The notes beneath the pieces are model-generated. The model made no database searches. It saw only the letters and a program-made list of their open reading frames with translations, and was not told where the DNA came from. Below, in pieces: positions 1 through 9,216 of a stretch of DNA of 64,000 nucleotides. Source of the stretch: Psychrosphaera ytuae (GTDB lineage Bacteria; Pseudomonadota; Gammaproteobacteria; Enterobacterales; Alteromonadaceae); assembly GCF_017638545.1 (NCBI RefSeq), contig NZ_CP072110.1, positions 930,001 through 994,000 on the forward strand, read 5' to 3'. Within the stretch, counting starts at the first letter, position 1; each line of letters begins with the position of its first letter. The position numbers and the translations under genes are program-made.

Positions 1-2
1 CA

Positions 3-329
3 TCTAATGATTCGAACTTAGATCAATCAACAATCTCACGTATCTTTTTAGGAAAAGCAAAAGCTTTTCCTAACGGCACATCAGTTGTTCCTTTTGATCA
101 AGCTGAAGGGGCTGGCGCAACTGAGGAGTTCAATGAAAAAGTGTTGAACCGTTCAGGCAGCCAACTTAAAGCATACTGGTCAAAGTTAGTGTTCACTGGT
201 AAAGGTACGCCTCCAGAAAAACTGGACGGTGACGCTGCAGTTATTGAGAAAGTCGCTAGCACTCCAGGTGCAATTGGCTATATCTCTGGCGATGCCGGCG
301 GTAACGTAAAAGTTGTTGCTACCTTCTAA
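3..329 (+). CDS. PstS-like periplasmic phosphate-binding protein, C-terminal part (cut by window edge)
   Basis: The reading frame is open from the first bases and ends at a TAA at 327-329, so only about 108 C-terminal residues are visible. They match the end of the short PstS-like (PBP-like) family: a stretch reading IFLGKAKAFPNGT, then a VLN...L..YW..L.FTGKG segment, and near the end PGAIGYISGDAG. In this family these residues form the last part of the second lobe of a periplasmic binding protein, usually for phosphate. The start codon and signal peptide lie outside the window. No partner transporter gene is visible, so ligand and role are inferred from the family alone. Confidence 0.75.
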   Translation, partial: SNDSNLDQSTISRIFLGKAKAFPNGTSVVPFDQAEGAGATEEFNEKVLNRSGSQLKAYWSKLVFTGKGTPPEKLDGDAAVIEKVASTPGAIGYISGDAGGNVKVVATF

Positions 330-354
330 TTAGTTAGCCGTTAACGATAAAGCG

Positions 355-386
355 AAAAGCCAGACTGTGAATAGTCTGGCTTTTTT
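355..386. terminator. Bidirectional Rho-independent terminator
   Basis: A 12-bp perfect inverted repeat (355-366 with 373-384) surrounds a 6-nt loop. The plus strand ends in a T-run, and the minus strand also ends in four T. It lies between the PstS-like gene (plus) and the end of the lapD-like gene (minus), so it can serve both convergent transcripts. Confidence 0.85.
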
Positions 387-429
387 GTGAGTGCTAGTTT
401 GTCGGTTGTAATCTTTTACCTGAGTAACC

Positions 430-2364
430 CTACTCTTCTAGCTTGGAAGGCTTAACGATATACCCTTGGAAACCATCAAAGTGGTAATCTTTTAATAACT
501 CTAATTGTTTTTCGTTTTCGACGTGTGTCGCTATAACTTTAATATCTAGGTTGTGAATTGTTGTACATAAAGAACCCACAAAATAAGCGTCTGATTGGTC
601 GTTCACTGCAATCTCTGTGTAACTGTGGTCTACTTTCACATAATCGGGGTGAATTCGTTGTAGATACGCTAAAGACTCAAAATGACGACCTACTCTGTCA
701 ATCCCAAAACGAATACCTAACTCATTAAAATGGCGACACATTTGTTCTGTGTTCTCTCGGTCATTAATAATCGAATCTTCATTAAACTCAAAGGCTATTT
801 TCGTTTTTACCTCTGGCTCGTGTTTTAGTTTGTTGTACAGCCATACAATAAATTGATGGTCCTGCAGTGCCGACATACTAATGTTAATCGCAAAGGGTCC
901 CTTATCACTCTTTTTGGCAACATCAATCATGTATTGAATAACACGCTTATCAAATCGACTACCTAAACGATATTCGTTGAGCACAGAAACAAAAGTGCCT
1001 GCAGTAACATTGGTTAAATCCTCTAAGATAAGGTTGGTAAAAATCTCGTAGTGATCAGGTTCTTTGCTCTTGTAGGTAAAAACCGGCTGGTTCAAAAACA
1101 CAAATGCGTCTTTGGCCAAAGCGCGCTCTATACCGTCTTTGATTTCCACACGGGTATGAATGTGACCTGATTCTGGCGTAATTTCTATAACTTTAATACC
1201 ACCAAAGTTTTCCCGCGCGTCGTGTAACGCTTTGTCTGCATAAGCTAAAATGTCATCCTTGTCTGCCTTGTGTGACACTTTAACGGCACCAGCATTAAAG
1301 ATTTGATTCACTGAGAACATTTCACGGATCTCTGGTGAATTAAAATAAGTGCTCAATTGCTTTAACTTTTGTTCAACTTTTCTAGCGTCAATTTGCTCAA
1401 TGATAACGGCAAATTCGTGTTCGGATACGCGACACAAAACTGTGTTTTCTTTGTCGTCAAAAACCGTATCAATAAAGTGACCAATAACCACAATTATCTC
1501 ATCGCGGCGTTGCCAGCCATATTCTCTGGTCAAGTCATCAAGCCCTGCAATATCGATAAAGATCAGCGCCCCGTTACTAGAGTCCACCAGCCAGGCATTG
1601 AGCCGCCGGTCAAAATAACTTCGGTTACCAAATCCCGTTACAGAGTCGATATAAGCGGCTTGTTTTAATTTTTCGTGAAGTCGCGCTTTCTCTTCAAATT
1701 GCTCTTTTAGTCGAGCGCTCATTTGATTGACAGCCTCTGTCACTTCACGAAGCTCTCGAGTACTTGGCAAGGGAAGTGGCTCGCCAAAGTAATGATCTTG
1801 AATTTCGCGAGCTTTTTGTTGAATTCGAGTTAGCGGCTTTAATACGACATTGATGCCGTAAGCGCAAATAAAGGCCACGAGTACCCCTAAGCCACCTAGC
1901 CACATACAAGTGCTGACAAATGAATCCCAAAGCTGTCGATAAGCTAGCCCAGGGTGACCGCTAACAAAAATTTTACCGACTTGGCTCCAACCATTGGTTA
2001 CTTCGTTTTCAATGTACGGAATGCGCAAAAAGTCCAAATCAATAAACCACTGAGGTACACCATCTACTGTTATTGGGTGCTCTTTGACAATTGTTTCACC
2101 GCTTTCGTATATAGTGACTTCGATTTTCTGATAATAGCCACCATCAAAGTAAGCATTTAATGTCGAGTCAATCATTACCTCATCGGCCGTTGCCAGATGC
2201 GGTGAAATAGCCATAGTTAGCGACGTCGAAACATTATTGAGGTCAGACTCTAGTTGATTGACCAAGTATTCACGTGTCGAATCAAATTGCAGCCACAGCA
2301 CACCCATCAAGTTTACGCAAAACGTGATTAGTATGACGACTAGCAACTCTTTAAATAATGTCAT
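430..2364 (-). CDS. lapD: LapD/BpfD-type inner-membrane cyclic-di-GMP receptor (degenerate GGDEF-EAL)
   Basis: The 644-residue protein has the LapD architecture: membrane segment at about 6-26, periplasmic domain 27-150 with a GWSQVG motif (W126), second membrane segment 152-174, HAMP 175-222, GGDEF-like domain 235-400 and EAL-like domain 405-644. The catalytic motifs are lost. GGDEF reads SEHEF (314-318), the EAL position reads EIF (440-442) and the DDFG metal motif reads DRVG (556-559). It should therefore bind rather than make or degrade cyclic-di-GMP. In Pseudomonas and Shewanella, bound LapD sequesters the protease LapG in the periplasm and so keeps the adhesin on the surface. A tryptophan in the LapD periplasmic loop contacts LapG; W126 sits at a similar place. 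It is the last gene of the adhesin operon, 26 nt after the lapG-like gene. Confidence 0.9.
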   Translation of the reverse strand: MTLFKELLVVILITFCVNLMGVLWLQFDSTREYLVNQLESDLNNVSTSLTMAISPHLATADEVMIDSTLNAYFDGGYYQKIEVTIYESGETIVKEHPITVDGVPQWFIDLDFLRIPYIENEVTNGWSQVGKIFVSGHPGLAYRQLWDSFVSTCMWLGGLGVLVAFICAYGINVVLKPLTRIQQKAREIQDHYFGEPLPLPSTRELREVTEAVNQMSARLKEQFEEKARLHEKLKQAAYIDSVTGFGNRSYFDRRLNAWLVDSSNGALIFIDIAGLDDLTREYGWQRRDEIIVVIGHFIDTVFDDKENTVLCRVSEHEFAVIIEQIDARKVEQKLKQLSTYFNSPEIREMFSVNQIFNAGAVKVSHKADKDDILAYADKALHDARENFGGIKVIEITPESGHIHTRVEIKDGIERALAKDAFVFLNQPVFTYKSKEPDHYEIFTNLILEDLTNVTAGTFVSVLNEYRLGSRFDKRVIQYMIDVAKKSDKGPFAINISMSALQDHQFIVWLYNKLKHEPEVKTKIAFEFNEDSIINDRENTEQMCRHFNELGIRFGIDRVGRHFESLAYLQRIHPDYVKVDHSYTEIAVNDQSDAYFVGSLCTTIHNLDIKVIATHVENEKQLELLKDYHFDGFQGYIVKPSKLEE

Positions 2365-2390
2365 TCAGACCTCTTTCGCCTTCTTTGAGA

Positions 2391-3047
2391 TTAACTCTTG
2401 AACGCTTCTAAACTGTAACGGTTCGACAAGTTGTCCCAATCTTTTAAACTCTTACCCGACGTGGCCGTTTTACCCTGGCCTTTCTGCTTGTTGATCCAAA
2501 GTTGTTTACCATTAAAAGATATAATCGGAACCAAGTCTTTGCGCTTAAACGCCGGCTTGATTTCTCCATCAATGTTATCGAGGATCAGTGGAACGGCGGT
2601 TTTGGTTGGGTAATAAGCCAAAACCATATGAAATTGATTGAGAGTAATTGACTTGACGTAGATAAGGCGAAGCTTATCGATTGGAACCCCGAGCTCCAGC
2701 AGAGTAAAATACTTAGCAACCGAAAAATCTTCGCAATCACCACCGCGCAAGCCTATAAACTCAATCGGCGTCGCCCAATAATTCTCTTGTCCCCATAACT
2801 TTATGTCATCGACAAACTCGAAATAGTTAAAGAAACGGTTCACAACTTGTAACTTTTCTTTCTCTGGTAACCCTTTTTTCTCAGCTATGATTTTTCGCCA
2901 CGCAACCATTCGTTTTACCGCGTCTTCGTCATATTTATCACGCGTAAACGCAATGAGCTTGTTAAGGTCTAACTCCTCCCTGGAGAGACCTATTAAAGAG
3001 TAGCTCAATAAAATTACTGTGGTTAGTAAACCAATAATTTTTGTCAT
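2391..3047 (-). CDS. lapG: LapG/BpfG-type periplasmic calcium-dependent cysteine protease
   Basis: This 218-residue protein belongs to the bacterial transglutaminase-like cysteine proteinases. It has a signal peptide (about 1-22) and the triad C105 (in RGGDCEDF), H140 (in NQFHMVL) and D157 (in LILDNIDG). D104 and E106 flank the cysteine as do the calcium ligands of known LapG. The known role is to cut the adhesin near its N-terminus at a TAAG or PAAG site when cyclic-di-GMP is low, releasing the cell from the surface. Such a site is present in the adhesin of this operon. Its neighbours are the OmpA-like lipoprotein (20 nt upstream) and its controller LapD (26 nt downstream). Confidence 0.92.
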   Translation of the reverse strand: MTKIIGLLTTVILLSYSLIGLSREELDLNKLIAFTRDKYDEDAVKRMVAWRKIIAEKKGLPEKEKLQVVNRFFNYFEFVDDIKLWGQENYWATPIEFIGLRGGDCEDFSVAKYFTLLELGVPIDKLRLIYVKSITLNQFHMVLAYYPTKTAVPLILDNIDGEIKPAFKRKDLVPIISFNGKQLWINKQKGQGKTATSGKSLKDWDNLSNRYSLEAFKS

Positions 3048-3067
3048 TAATTAAGTGCTTAATTGTC

Positions 3068-4264
3068 TTACCAACCTGCATCTTTGGCTTCTTCAATCGC
3101 ATCTTGACTGTTTTGCTCTTTTTCTTTGGCTTGTTGTAACTCTTCCATCAAGAAAATGTTCCATTTGAGTTTATTAGCCATTTCTTTGGTTTGAGCAATA
3201 ACAGTGACACGACGATTAAGTGCGTTTGCATCGAGCAGGTTAATATCTTTTTGTTTTTCGACTTCGAGACTCTCGGAAAGAACGATTTCGACTCGACGAT
3301 TAAGCTCATTTGCCTGATCACTGATCTCATCCATTACCGGTTGAGTCTCACCTCTACCGTAAGCTTCAATATAATCAGGATTGATGCCGTATGCATTAAC
3401 TAAAAGTTCAGCAACGGCTTCTGCACGTCGGGCGCTCAAACCCAAGTTGTAGTTTGCATCACCTGTTAAAGAAGCGTGACCCACCACTTTAACCTGTTTT
3501 GCGTTATAGGTGTTGATAAATTGTGCAACCTCTCTTACGTTTGGTAAGTAAATTGATTGAATGTCGCTCGAATCAACCTCAAACCGGACCGTCACATTTT
3601 TGGTGATTTGTTGTATCTCCATAACTGGACAACCGTTTTCATCAACTTCGACGGTAAATCCAGAGTTGCCACATTGGTCAAACTCGTCTAATACCCCGTC
3701 TTGGTCTTTATCATCTGGGTTTTCTGTCGAGAAGTTTTGGGCGTTATCGTACTCAGCGACCTTGTCGCCATCGAGTAACTGAGAGCGTATATTGGTTAGT
3801 GGTACTCCGGTTTGTGAGCGCAAGTAGTCTGCAACCGCAGAAATTCGTTGTTTGGCTAAATATTCATTTAGTAACAAATCTCCGGCGCTCGTTGTATAAC
3901 CTTGAACCGTAAATTCCCATTGCTTGTTGATAGCCAAACCATTCAAGTATTCAGTCAATTCCAGTTGCTGACTCGGACCTAATTCTAATGAGCCTTGATC
4001 AAATTCAACGTCGTGATCTAAATCGGTTTCGTTTAGATGTTCCACTGTGCAACCGTAATTATCTACAAGTAGGTCAGTTCCTGTTTCTTCACACTTCTCT
4101 CTTGCTACAATCACGCCATCTTTATCTGCATCTACAAGACGTTGCTTTTTCTCTATTGGCAGCTGTCGCCACTGATCCAAATCTTTGATGGTCGTATTAC
4201 AGCCAGCTAAAGCTATCGTGGTCAAAAGAGAAATTAAGAGCGGTTTTGTCTTAAACGTTCTCAT
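3068..4264 (-). CDS. OmpA-family lipoprotein of the adhesin operon
   Basis: The 398-residue protein begins with a lipoprotein signal (lipobox LAGC, C22). Two acidic Asp-rich thrombospondin-3-like calcium motifs follow (about 46-76 as DADKDGV, and about 184-213 as DKDQDGVLD). A weak OmpA-like stretch lies at 95-165 and a canonical OmpA C-terminal peptidoglycan-binding domain at 240-345 (VVGHASLTGDANYN, then LSARRAEAVAELL and NRRVEIVL). It should sit in the outer membrane and hold peptidoglycan. Start overlaps the TolC-like stop by 1 nt, so the two are probably translationally coupled. A gene of this type occupies the same place in the Shewanella bpfA operon. Its role there is not settled; stabilising the export channel or adhesin anchoring is my inference. 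Confidence 0.85.
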   Translation of the reverse strand: MRTFKTKPLLISLLTTIALAGCNTTIKDLDQWRQLPIEKKQRLVDADKDGVIVAREKCEETGTDLLVDNYGCTVEHLNETDLDHDVEFDQGSLELGPSQQLELTEYLNGLAINKQWEFTVQGYTTSAGDLLLNEYLAKQRISAVADYLRSQTGVPLTNIRSQLLDGDKVAEYDNAQNFSTENPDDKDQDGVLDEFDQCGNSGFTVEVDENGCPVMEIQQITKNVTVRFEVDSSDIQSIYLPNVREVAQFINTYNAKQVKVVGHASLTGDANYNLGLSARRAEAVAELLVNAYGINPDYIEAYGRGETQPVMDEISDQANELNRRVEIVLSESLEVEKQKDINLLDANALNRRVTVIAQTKEMANKLKWNIFLMEELQQAKEKEQNSQDAIEEAKDAGW

Positions 4265-5586
4265 TACTGCTCTCCTAATACTTGGTAGTCACGCGCATCA
4301 ATTTTTAAGTTATCCAGTAAGGTGCCCATGGCATTAAATATTCGATAATGCGCAACTAGTGCTGTTTGTTCAGCATTTACGTAGCTTTTTCTAGCTTCAA
4401 ATAACTCATTTTCGGTATCGAGTAAATCCAAAAGCGTACGACGCCCTAAGGTGAACTGTTGTTTGTGGGCTTGCAACGTGGTGTAACTAAATTCGACATG
4501 CTGGCGTAGGTATTCGAGTTGTTCTTGAACGTATTGGTAACTGCTCCAAGCAAACTCAGCGCCCTCTATCACCTGAAATTCAGCGGAAGTACGCAAGTTG
4601 AGTGCCTGCTCTTTTTGATAAACGCTTTTTTTCTCAAGTTCTTGATCGGCAAAACCATTAAATAAATTGTATGTGACATTTAACGAGATTCGAGACTCAT
4701 CAACATAATTGTCACCATCATTATTGTACTCGGTTGAAGAGTGCTCAAGGTTTAATGTCACCCTTGGGTAATAGTTTGCTCGATTACCGTCAATTTGATG
4801 ATGCGCGGCTTTTACATCTGACATTGCCGCTATAATTGTTGGGTGCTCGACCTTCGCGATTTCTAGGAAAGACTCTTTGTCTTGAGGTAAACCGTCTAGG
4901 TCTGGCTTAGGCATGACTAAGTCTTGAGGCGCCTCACCGACTAACCTAAAATAGGATGCTCTAGCATCTTGTAATTGGTTTTTGGCGGCTAATAAATTTG
5001 CATTCGCTCTGGCAAGTCGGCCTCCAACTTGAGATAAATCGGACTGAGATCCCAAACCACTGTTTGTACGCTCTTCTATTTGGGCATAGATGTCTTTGTG
5101 AGAGGCTAAGTTACGCTCTGCCAATTCTAACAGCTGCTGAGCGGCTATATAGCCAGTATAGGCCCGGGTCACCTCTAGTGCTCTGTTTTCAGCGTCAGAC
5201 AATAGGGTAAAAAACTCTGCTCGAGCTTCCGCTTTTGTCCGACTGATGTTTTCTTCCGTGAAAAATCCATCAAACAGTAACTGCTCTATCGTCACTCCAT
5301 ACTCAACCGGCTTAATTTCTTCATCTTCACGGCCGAGACGACTTTGAGCATTGTCTCGCTTACCAATCCCCAACTCTAAATAGGCATCTGCTTTTGGATA
5401 CCAGCCGGATTTGGCAATTTCGACATCTTTTTCCAAGCTTTTGTACTGATAAAACAAAGCTCTCAATTCTGGGTGTATTTCGAGTGCTTGAGCAACCGCC
5501 TCTTCCAGAGACTTAGCTTGAGCGCTGCATGCCACAGTGGCTGCACAAAATACAAATACGGTACTTAACGACGGTTTTGATATCAT
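4264..5586 (-). CDS. TolC-family outer membrane channel of the adhesin type I secretion system (AggA/LapE-like)
   Basis: The 440-residue protein has a signal peptide (about 1-25, ending in SAQAKS) and the two-fold repeated outer-membrane-efflux pattern: long helices with LEEAVAQALEIHPELRA at the start and YVQEQLEYLRQHVEF followed by GRRTLLDLLDTENELF near the end. This last motif is diagnostic of TolC relatives serving type I secretion. It forms the outer membrane tunnel for the giant adhesin. In Lap systems the adhesin N-terminus is retained in such a channel until LapG cuts it. It lies 14 nt after the HlyD-like gene and overlaps the OmpA-like start by 1 nt. Confidence 0.92.
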   Translation of the reverse strand: MISKPSLSTVFVFCAATVACSAQAKSLEEAVAQALEIHPELRALFYQYKSLEKDVEIAKSGWYPKADAYLELGIGKRDNAQSRLGREDEEIKPVEYGVTIEQLLFDGFFTEENISRTKAEARAEFFTLLSDAENRALEVTRAYTGYIAAQQLLELAERNLASHKDIYAQIEERTNSGLGSQSDLSQVGGRLARANANLLAAKNQLQDARASYFRLVGEAPQDLVMPKPDLDGLPQDKESFLEIAKVEHPTIIAAMSDVKAAHHQIDGNRANYYPRVTLNLEHSSTEYNNDGDNYVDESRISLNVTYNLFNGFADQELEKKSVYQKEQALNLRTSAEFQVIEGAEFAWSSYQYVQEQLEYLRQHVEFSYTTLQAHKQQFTLGRRTLLDLLDTENELFEARKSYVNAEQTALVAHYRIFNAMGTLLDNLKIDARDYQVLGEQ

Positions 5587-5600
5587 CGATGGCTCACTCC

Positions 5601-6977
5601 TTACTTTTCACGCATTGCATTGTGCTTTGCACGTACAATTGGTTTGAGTAGATAGTCTAAAACCGTCTTCTTTCCCGTGATTACATCAACATTAGCTGTC
5701 ATCCCAGGGATTATAGGTAACGGTTTGTTATTACTATCTAAATAACTCTCTTCTGTTCTTACTTTAATGTAGTAGTAACTTTCATCTTTTTCATCTTTTA
5801 TGGTGTCGGCACTGATATGTTCTACTTTTCCTTTTAAACCGCCATAAATCGCAAAATCATAGGCACTTAATTTGATGATGGCATCCAGGCCGGGACGTAA
5901 AAATGCAATGTCTTTCGGGTCAATTTTGGCTTCTACCAATAAACTATCTTCAACCGGTACTATCTCAATTAAATCCATGCCAGGTTGAATAACGCCGCCC
6001 ACTGTATTGATTTTTATGGTTTTAATGGTGCCATTGACAGGTGATGTAACCGTTGTTCGCTCTAAGCGGTCTTGCAGTGACACCAACACTTCATCTAGGC
6101 TATTTAGCTTATCTTGTGCTTCTGCTAACTCTTTTTGTGCCTCTGTACGAAATTTAGAAAATTGCTCATTGCGTTTTCGTTTGGCTTCTTCGATTTCAGA
6201 CTTTAATTTAGGGATGAGTAACTTGGCGCCCTCTAGCTCACCTTTTACTTCGTTGCCAGCACGCTCAAGTTTTATCACTTCAACTTCAGAGACGACGCCG
6301 TTACGAGCCAGAGGCACGGTTATTTCGATTTCTTTTTTAACCAACTCATAGCTACGCTCCAAAAACTTAACCTTAGAATTTAGTTCATCCATCTCTGCTT
6401 GTTTTTGGTTGATTTGCTGCTCAAGAATACTAGTACGGTCAATGAGGCCTTGAATTTCCTCTTGGTATAGACCGCGTTGTTGGTTGACCACTCCGGGATC
6501 TAAATTGGATGGAAAGCTTTGAAACGGTAATGAGTCATCACCCTCAATCAGCTCTTTAAGTTGCTCTTGAGGCATCACCTTTACTTGTTTTATTTGTGTT
6601 TCTAATCTGTGAATACGCGCTTTTAAGCTATCACCTTGTGTTGCTTGCTCACGGTATTCAGACAAAAACTGTGTACTGTCAATACTTAAGAGTTTTTGGC
6701 CAGTTTCAACCAACTGCCCTTCAGACACGGCGATTTCCTTTAAGATGCCGCCTTCTAAGTTTTGGATGACCTGAACTTGCTGCGATGGGATCACTTTTCC
6801 GGTCCCTACTGTTACTTCATCTATCTCTGCAAAACCTGCCCAAATGATACTGATGGTGATCACTAGTAATACTAAGTACAACACTTGCCTGGACTTACGA
6901 GGACTGGTTAGTAGCAGTGCCGCATTGATGTCCTTCATATACTTGAGGTGCTTTTGGTTAATTTCGTTGTTTGACAT
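5601..6977 (-). CDS. lapC: HlyD-family membrane fusion protein of the adhesin exporter (LapC-like)
   Basis: The 458-residue protein has one membrane anchor (about 31-50), a biotinyl-lipoyl half-motif (QNLEGGILKEIAVSEGQLV, about 72-90), a long coiled coil (about 100-310) and a second lipoyl half with VTSPVNGTIKTIKI, then a C-terminal beta domain ending in PGMTANVDVITGKKTVLDYL. This is the full HlyD/LapC layout. It bridges the inner-membrane ABC exporter and the outer-membrane TolC-like channel. The start codon overlaps the stop of the ABC gene by 1 nt, implying coupled translation. Confidence 0.93.
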   Translation of the reverse strand: MSNNEINQKHLKYMKDINAALLLTSPRKSRQVLYLVLLVITISIIWAGFAEIDEVTVGTGKVIPSQQVQVIQNLEGGILKEIAVSEGQLVETGQKLLSIDSTQFLSEYREQATQGDSLKARIHRLETQIKQVKVMPQEQLKELIEGDDSLPFQSFPSNLDPGVVNQQRGLYQEEIQGLIDRTSILEQQINQKQAEMDELNSKVKFLERSYELVKKEIEITVPLARNGVVSEVEVIKLERAGNEVKGELEGAKLLIPKLKSEIEEAKRKRNEQFSKFRTEAQKELAEAQDKLNSLDEVLVSLQDRLERTTVTSPVNGTIKTIKINTVGGVIQPGMDLIEIVPVEDSLLVEAKIDPKDIAFLRPGLDAIIKLSAYDFAIYGGLKGKVEHISADTIKDEKDESYYYIKVRTEESYLDSNNKPLPIIPGMTANVDVITGKKTVLDYLLKPIVRAKHNAMREK

Positions 6978-9148
6978 TAACTCGCCCCCTTGCCAGAACT
7001 TTGACCTTTGCTTTGGCCAGTATTTTGAAGTTTTTGTAAAACGGCTTGTTTTGGCCCATCGGCGACAACGCGCCCTTGTTCAATCACAATGATGCGGTCC
7101 ACTAAATCAAGCATACTGAATTTGTGTGTGATCAAAATAAACGTTTTATCCTGTACCAAACTGTTTAAATTTTTTTTGAGGTTTTGCTCTGAGTAACTAT
7201 CCATGTTGCTCGAAGGTTCGTCTAACACCAGTACTGGAGGGTTGAACAACAAAGCTCTAGCAAGGGCGACAGATTGCCGCTGCCCACCTGATAAAAACGC
7301 ACCACGTTCACCGACTTGGCGATCTAACCCTTCTGGGTGATTATCCGTGAATGAGGTAACTCCGGCATTGCGCGCCGCTCTTAAAACCAGCTCATCTTCT
7401 ACGTGAGGAACGCCTAGAGTGATGTTTTCTCTGATGGTTCCATAAAACAAGTTTATGTCTTGCGGCAAGCAACCGACCTTTTGTCTTAAGTCAGCAGGGT
7501 TGATCTGCTTTATGTCGATTTCATCGAGGTAAATGGCTCCCTCAGTGGGCTGATAAAGCCCTAATAACAGCTTTTCGATAGAAGATTTTCCGGCGCCAAT
7601 TCGACCTATAATGCCGACCCGCTCTTTTGGTTTTACGACAAAATTAACATTGTCGAGTACACTGGTTTCACTACCTGGATAGGTAAACGCCACGTTCTTA
7701 AATTTAACCGCACCATCTATGTACGGACGATGTAAAAACTTATCATATCGCTCAGATGGCATACTCATGAGCTCATCTAAAGTGTTAAATGCAGATTCAG
7801 CTTGGTTATATCTGGTTGCCAGTAAAGCGATGCTACTAAACGGCCCTAGAGCACGACTGGTCAGCATCACGCATGCGATAAGGGCACCCATACTGATGTT
7901 GCCTTCCATGATTTGATAAACGCCAACGACTATGATGATCACGGAAGTAAGCTGAGTATAAAAGGCCGTCATGCTTGATACTCGGGAGCTATAGCGTTTT
8001 ATCCCTAAGTTCCATTCAGAAATTGCCCCAACTAACTCTTCGTAACGGCTTTGAAATTGACTCTCTGCACTATTGATCTTAATGCTCTCTGTGCCAGCGA
8101 GGGTTTCGATAAGATGCGCATTTTTTTGCATTGAAAAACGCGCGCCTTTCTCTACTTCAATTCTGATCTTGTGTTTCATGTAGAGTGAATACGCCACCAT
8201 TAACAAGATCACTACAACAGGAATAAAGGCCATGGGGCCAGTCACAATAAAAATGATAGTAATGATTAACGCGGCAAAAGGAACATCAACGAAGGCAGCA
8301 ACGGTCGCAGACGTTATAAACTCGCGAATCGAGTCAAACTCCTGAACGTTTCGGGCAAAGGCACCAACAGATTGAGGCCGACTGGCCATTTCGAGGTTGA
8401 TGACTTTTGAAAATACCTCTGAAGATAAAAGGATATCTGCTTTTTTAGCCGCCAGCTCTAATAAGTAGGAACGAGTTTCTTTTAACGCAAAATCGAGTAT
8501 CAATACCAACAACATGCCTGCGGCAAGTACCCACAAAGTATCAAACGCTAGGTTGGGTACTACTCTGTCATAAACGTTCATGACGAAGAGTGGTGAAGCA
8601 ATTGCAAATAAATTGATAAAGAAGGACGCCACCAACACATCGCGATAAATCGGAAACGATTTTTTCATCACAGACCAAAACCAGTGCCCTTCTGCGTTGG
8701 TAAGAGTTTGTTCGCTGCGCTTGTCGAAGCGGTGCATTTTGCGGACAAAAAAACAAAAACCAACATAAAGCGACTCAAGTTTTTCAATGCTGATGGTATC
8801 CTCACCACCATGTGTCTCAGGCCAAACGATTTTGGCTTGATCCTTGTTTATCTCAAGTAAAACAATGGCTCGACCATCTTCTAGTAACAAAATGCAAGGT
8901 AATAATAAGTCTGAAATTTGGTCGAGGGATTTTTTTGAAAGGTGTGCATCCATCCCCGCTCTCGATGCTGCACGAGACACCAATTTAGGCGTCAATCGCC
9001 CGTTATCAAGGGGTAGCCCTGCCGTTAAAGCTTGGGCAGAAAACGGCTTGGCAAAATATTTTGCCATAAATATCAAACAATTGAGAAGCGGATCTTCTCG
9101 CTGTGCCTGAAAGTCTAACTCTTCCTTAAAACTCTTCTTCACTGTCAT
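6977..9148 (-). CDS. lapB: Type I secretion ABC transporter with degenerate C39-like domain (LapB/RtxB-like)
   Basis: The 723-residue protein combines an N-terminal C39-peptidase-like domain (about 15-135), a six-helix membrane domain (about 160-440) and an ATPase domain. Walker A is GRIGAGKSS (515-523), the signature is LSGGQ (619-623), Walker B is VLVLDE (639-644) and the H-loop histidine is 675. In the C39-like domain the catalytic His region reads DGRAIVLLE rather than GHFVVL, so it should bind rather than cut cargo, as in LapB and HlyB. It energises export of the adhesin from the cytoplasm. It follows the adhesin gene after a 68-nt gap that holds a hairpin. Confidence 0.94.
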   Translation of the reverse strand: MTVKKSFKEELDFQAQREDPLLNCLIFMAKYFAKPFSAQALTAGLPLDNGRLTPKLVSRAASRAGMDAHLSKKSLDQISDLLLPCILLLEDGRAIVLLEINKDQAKIVWPETHGGEDTISIEKLESLYVGFCFFVRKMHRFDKRSEQTLTNAEGHWFWSVMKKSFPIYRDVLVASFFINLFAIASPLFVMNVYDRVVPNLAFDTLWVLAAGMLLVLILDFALKETRSYLLELAAKKADILLSSEVFSKVINLEMASRPQSVGAFARNVQEFDSIREFITSATVAAFVDVPFAALIITIIFIVTGPMAFIPVVVILLMVAYSLYMKHKIRIEVEKGARFSMQKNAHLIETLAGTESIKINSAESQFQSRYEELVGAISEWNLGIKRYSSRVSSMTAFYTQLTSVIIIVVGVYQIMEGNISMGALIACVMLTSRALGPFSSIALLATRYNQAESAFNTLDELMSMPSERYDKFLHRPYIDGAVKFKNVAFTYPGSETSVLDNVNFVVKPKERVGIIGRIGAGKSSIEKLLLGLYQPTEGAIYLDEIDIKQINPADLRQKVGCLPQDINLFYGTIRENITLGVPHVEDELVLRAARNAGVTSFTDNHPEGLDRQVGERGAFLSGGQRQSVALARALLFNPPVLVLDEPSSNMDSYSEQNLKKNLNSLVQDKTFILITHKFSMLDLVDRIIVIEQGRVVADGPKQAVLQKLQNTGQSKGQSSGKGAS

Positions 9149-9165
9149 TCAATAAGCCCATGGAG

Positions 9166-9202
9166 GGTTAAGCCTACATACTTCCTCATTGCAGGCTTAA
9201 CC
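9166..9202 (-). promoter_or_regulatory. Intergenic hairpin between adhesin and exporter genes
   Basis: A perfect 10-bp inverted repeat (9166-9175, GGTTAAGCCT, with 9193-9202) encloses a 17-nt loop. There is no T-run on the minus strand after it, so it is not a simple terminator. An RNA hairpin here could slow or trim the transcript between a 13-kb gene and its exporter genes; that role is inference. Confidence 0.5.
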
Positions 9203-9216
9203 ACTCAGTTATAACG

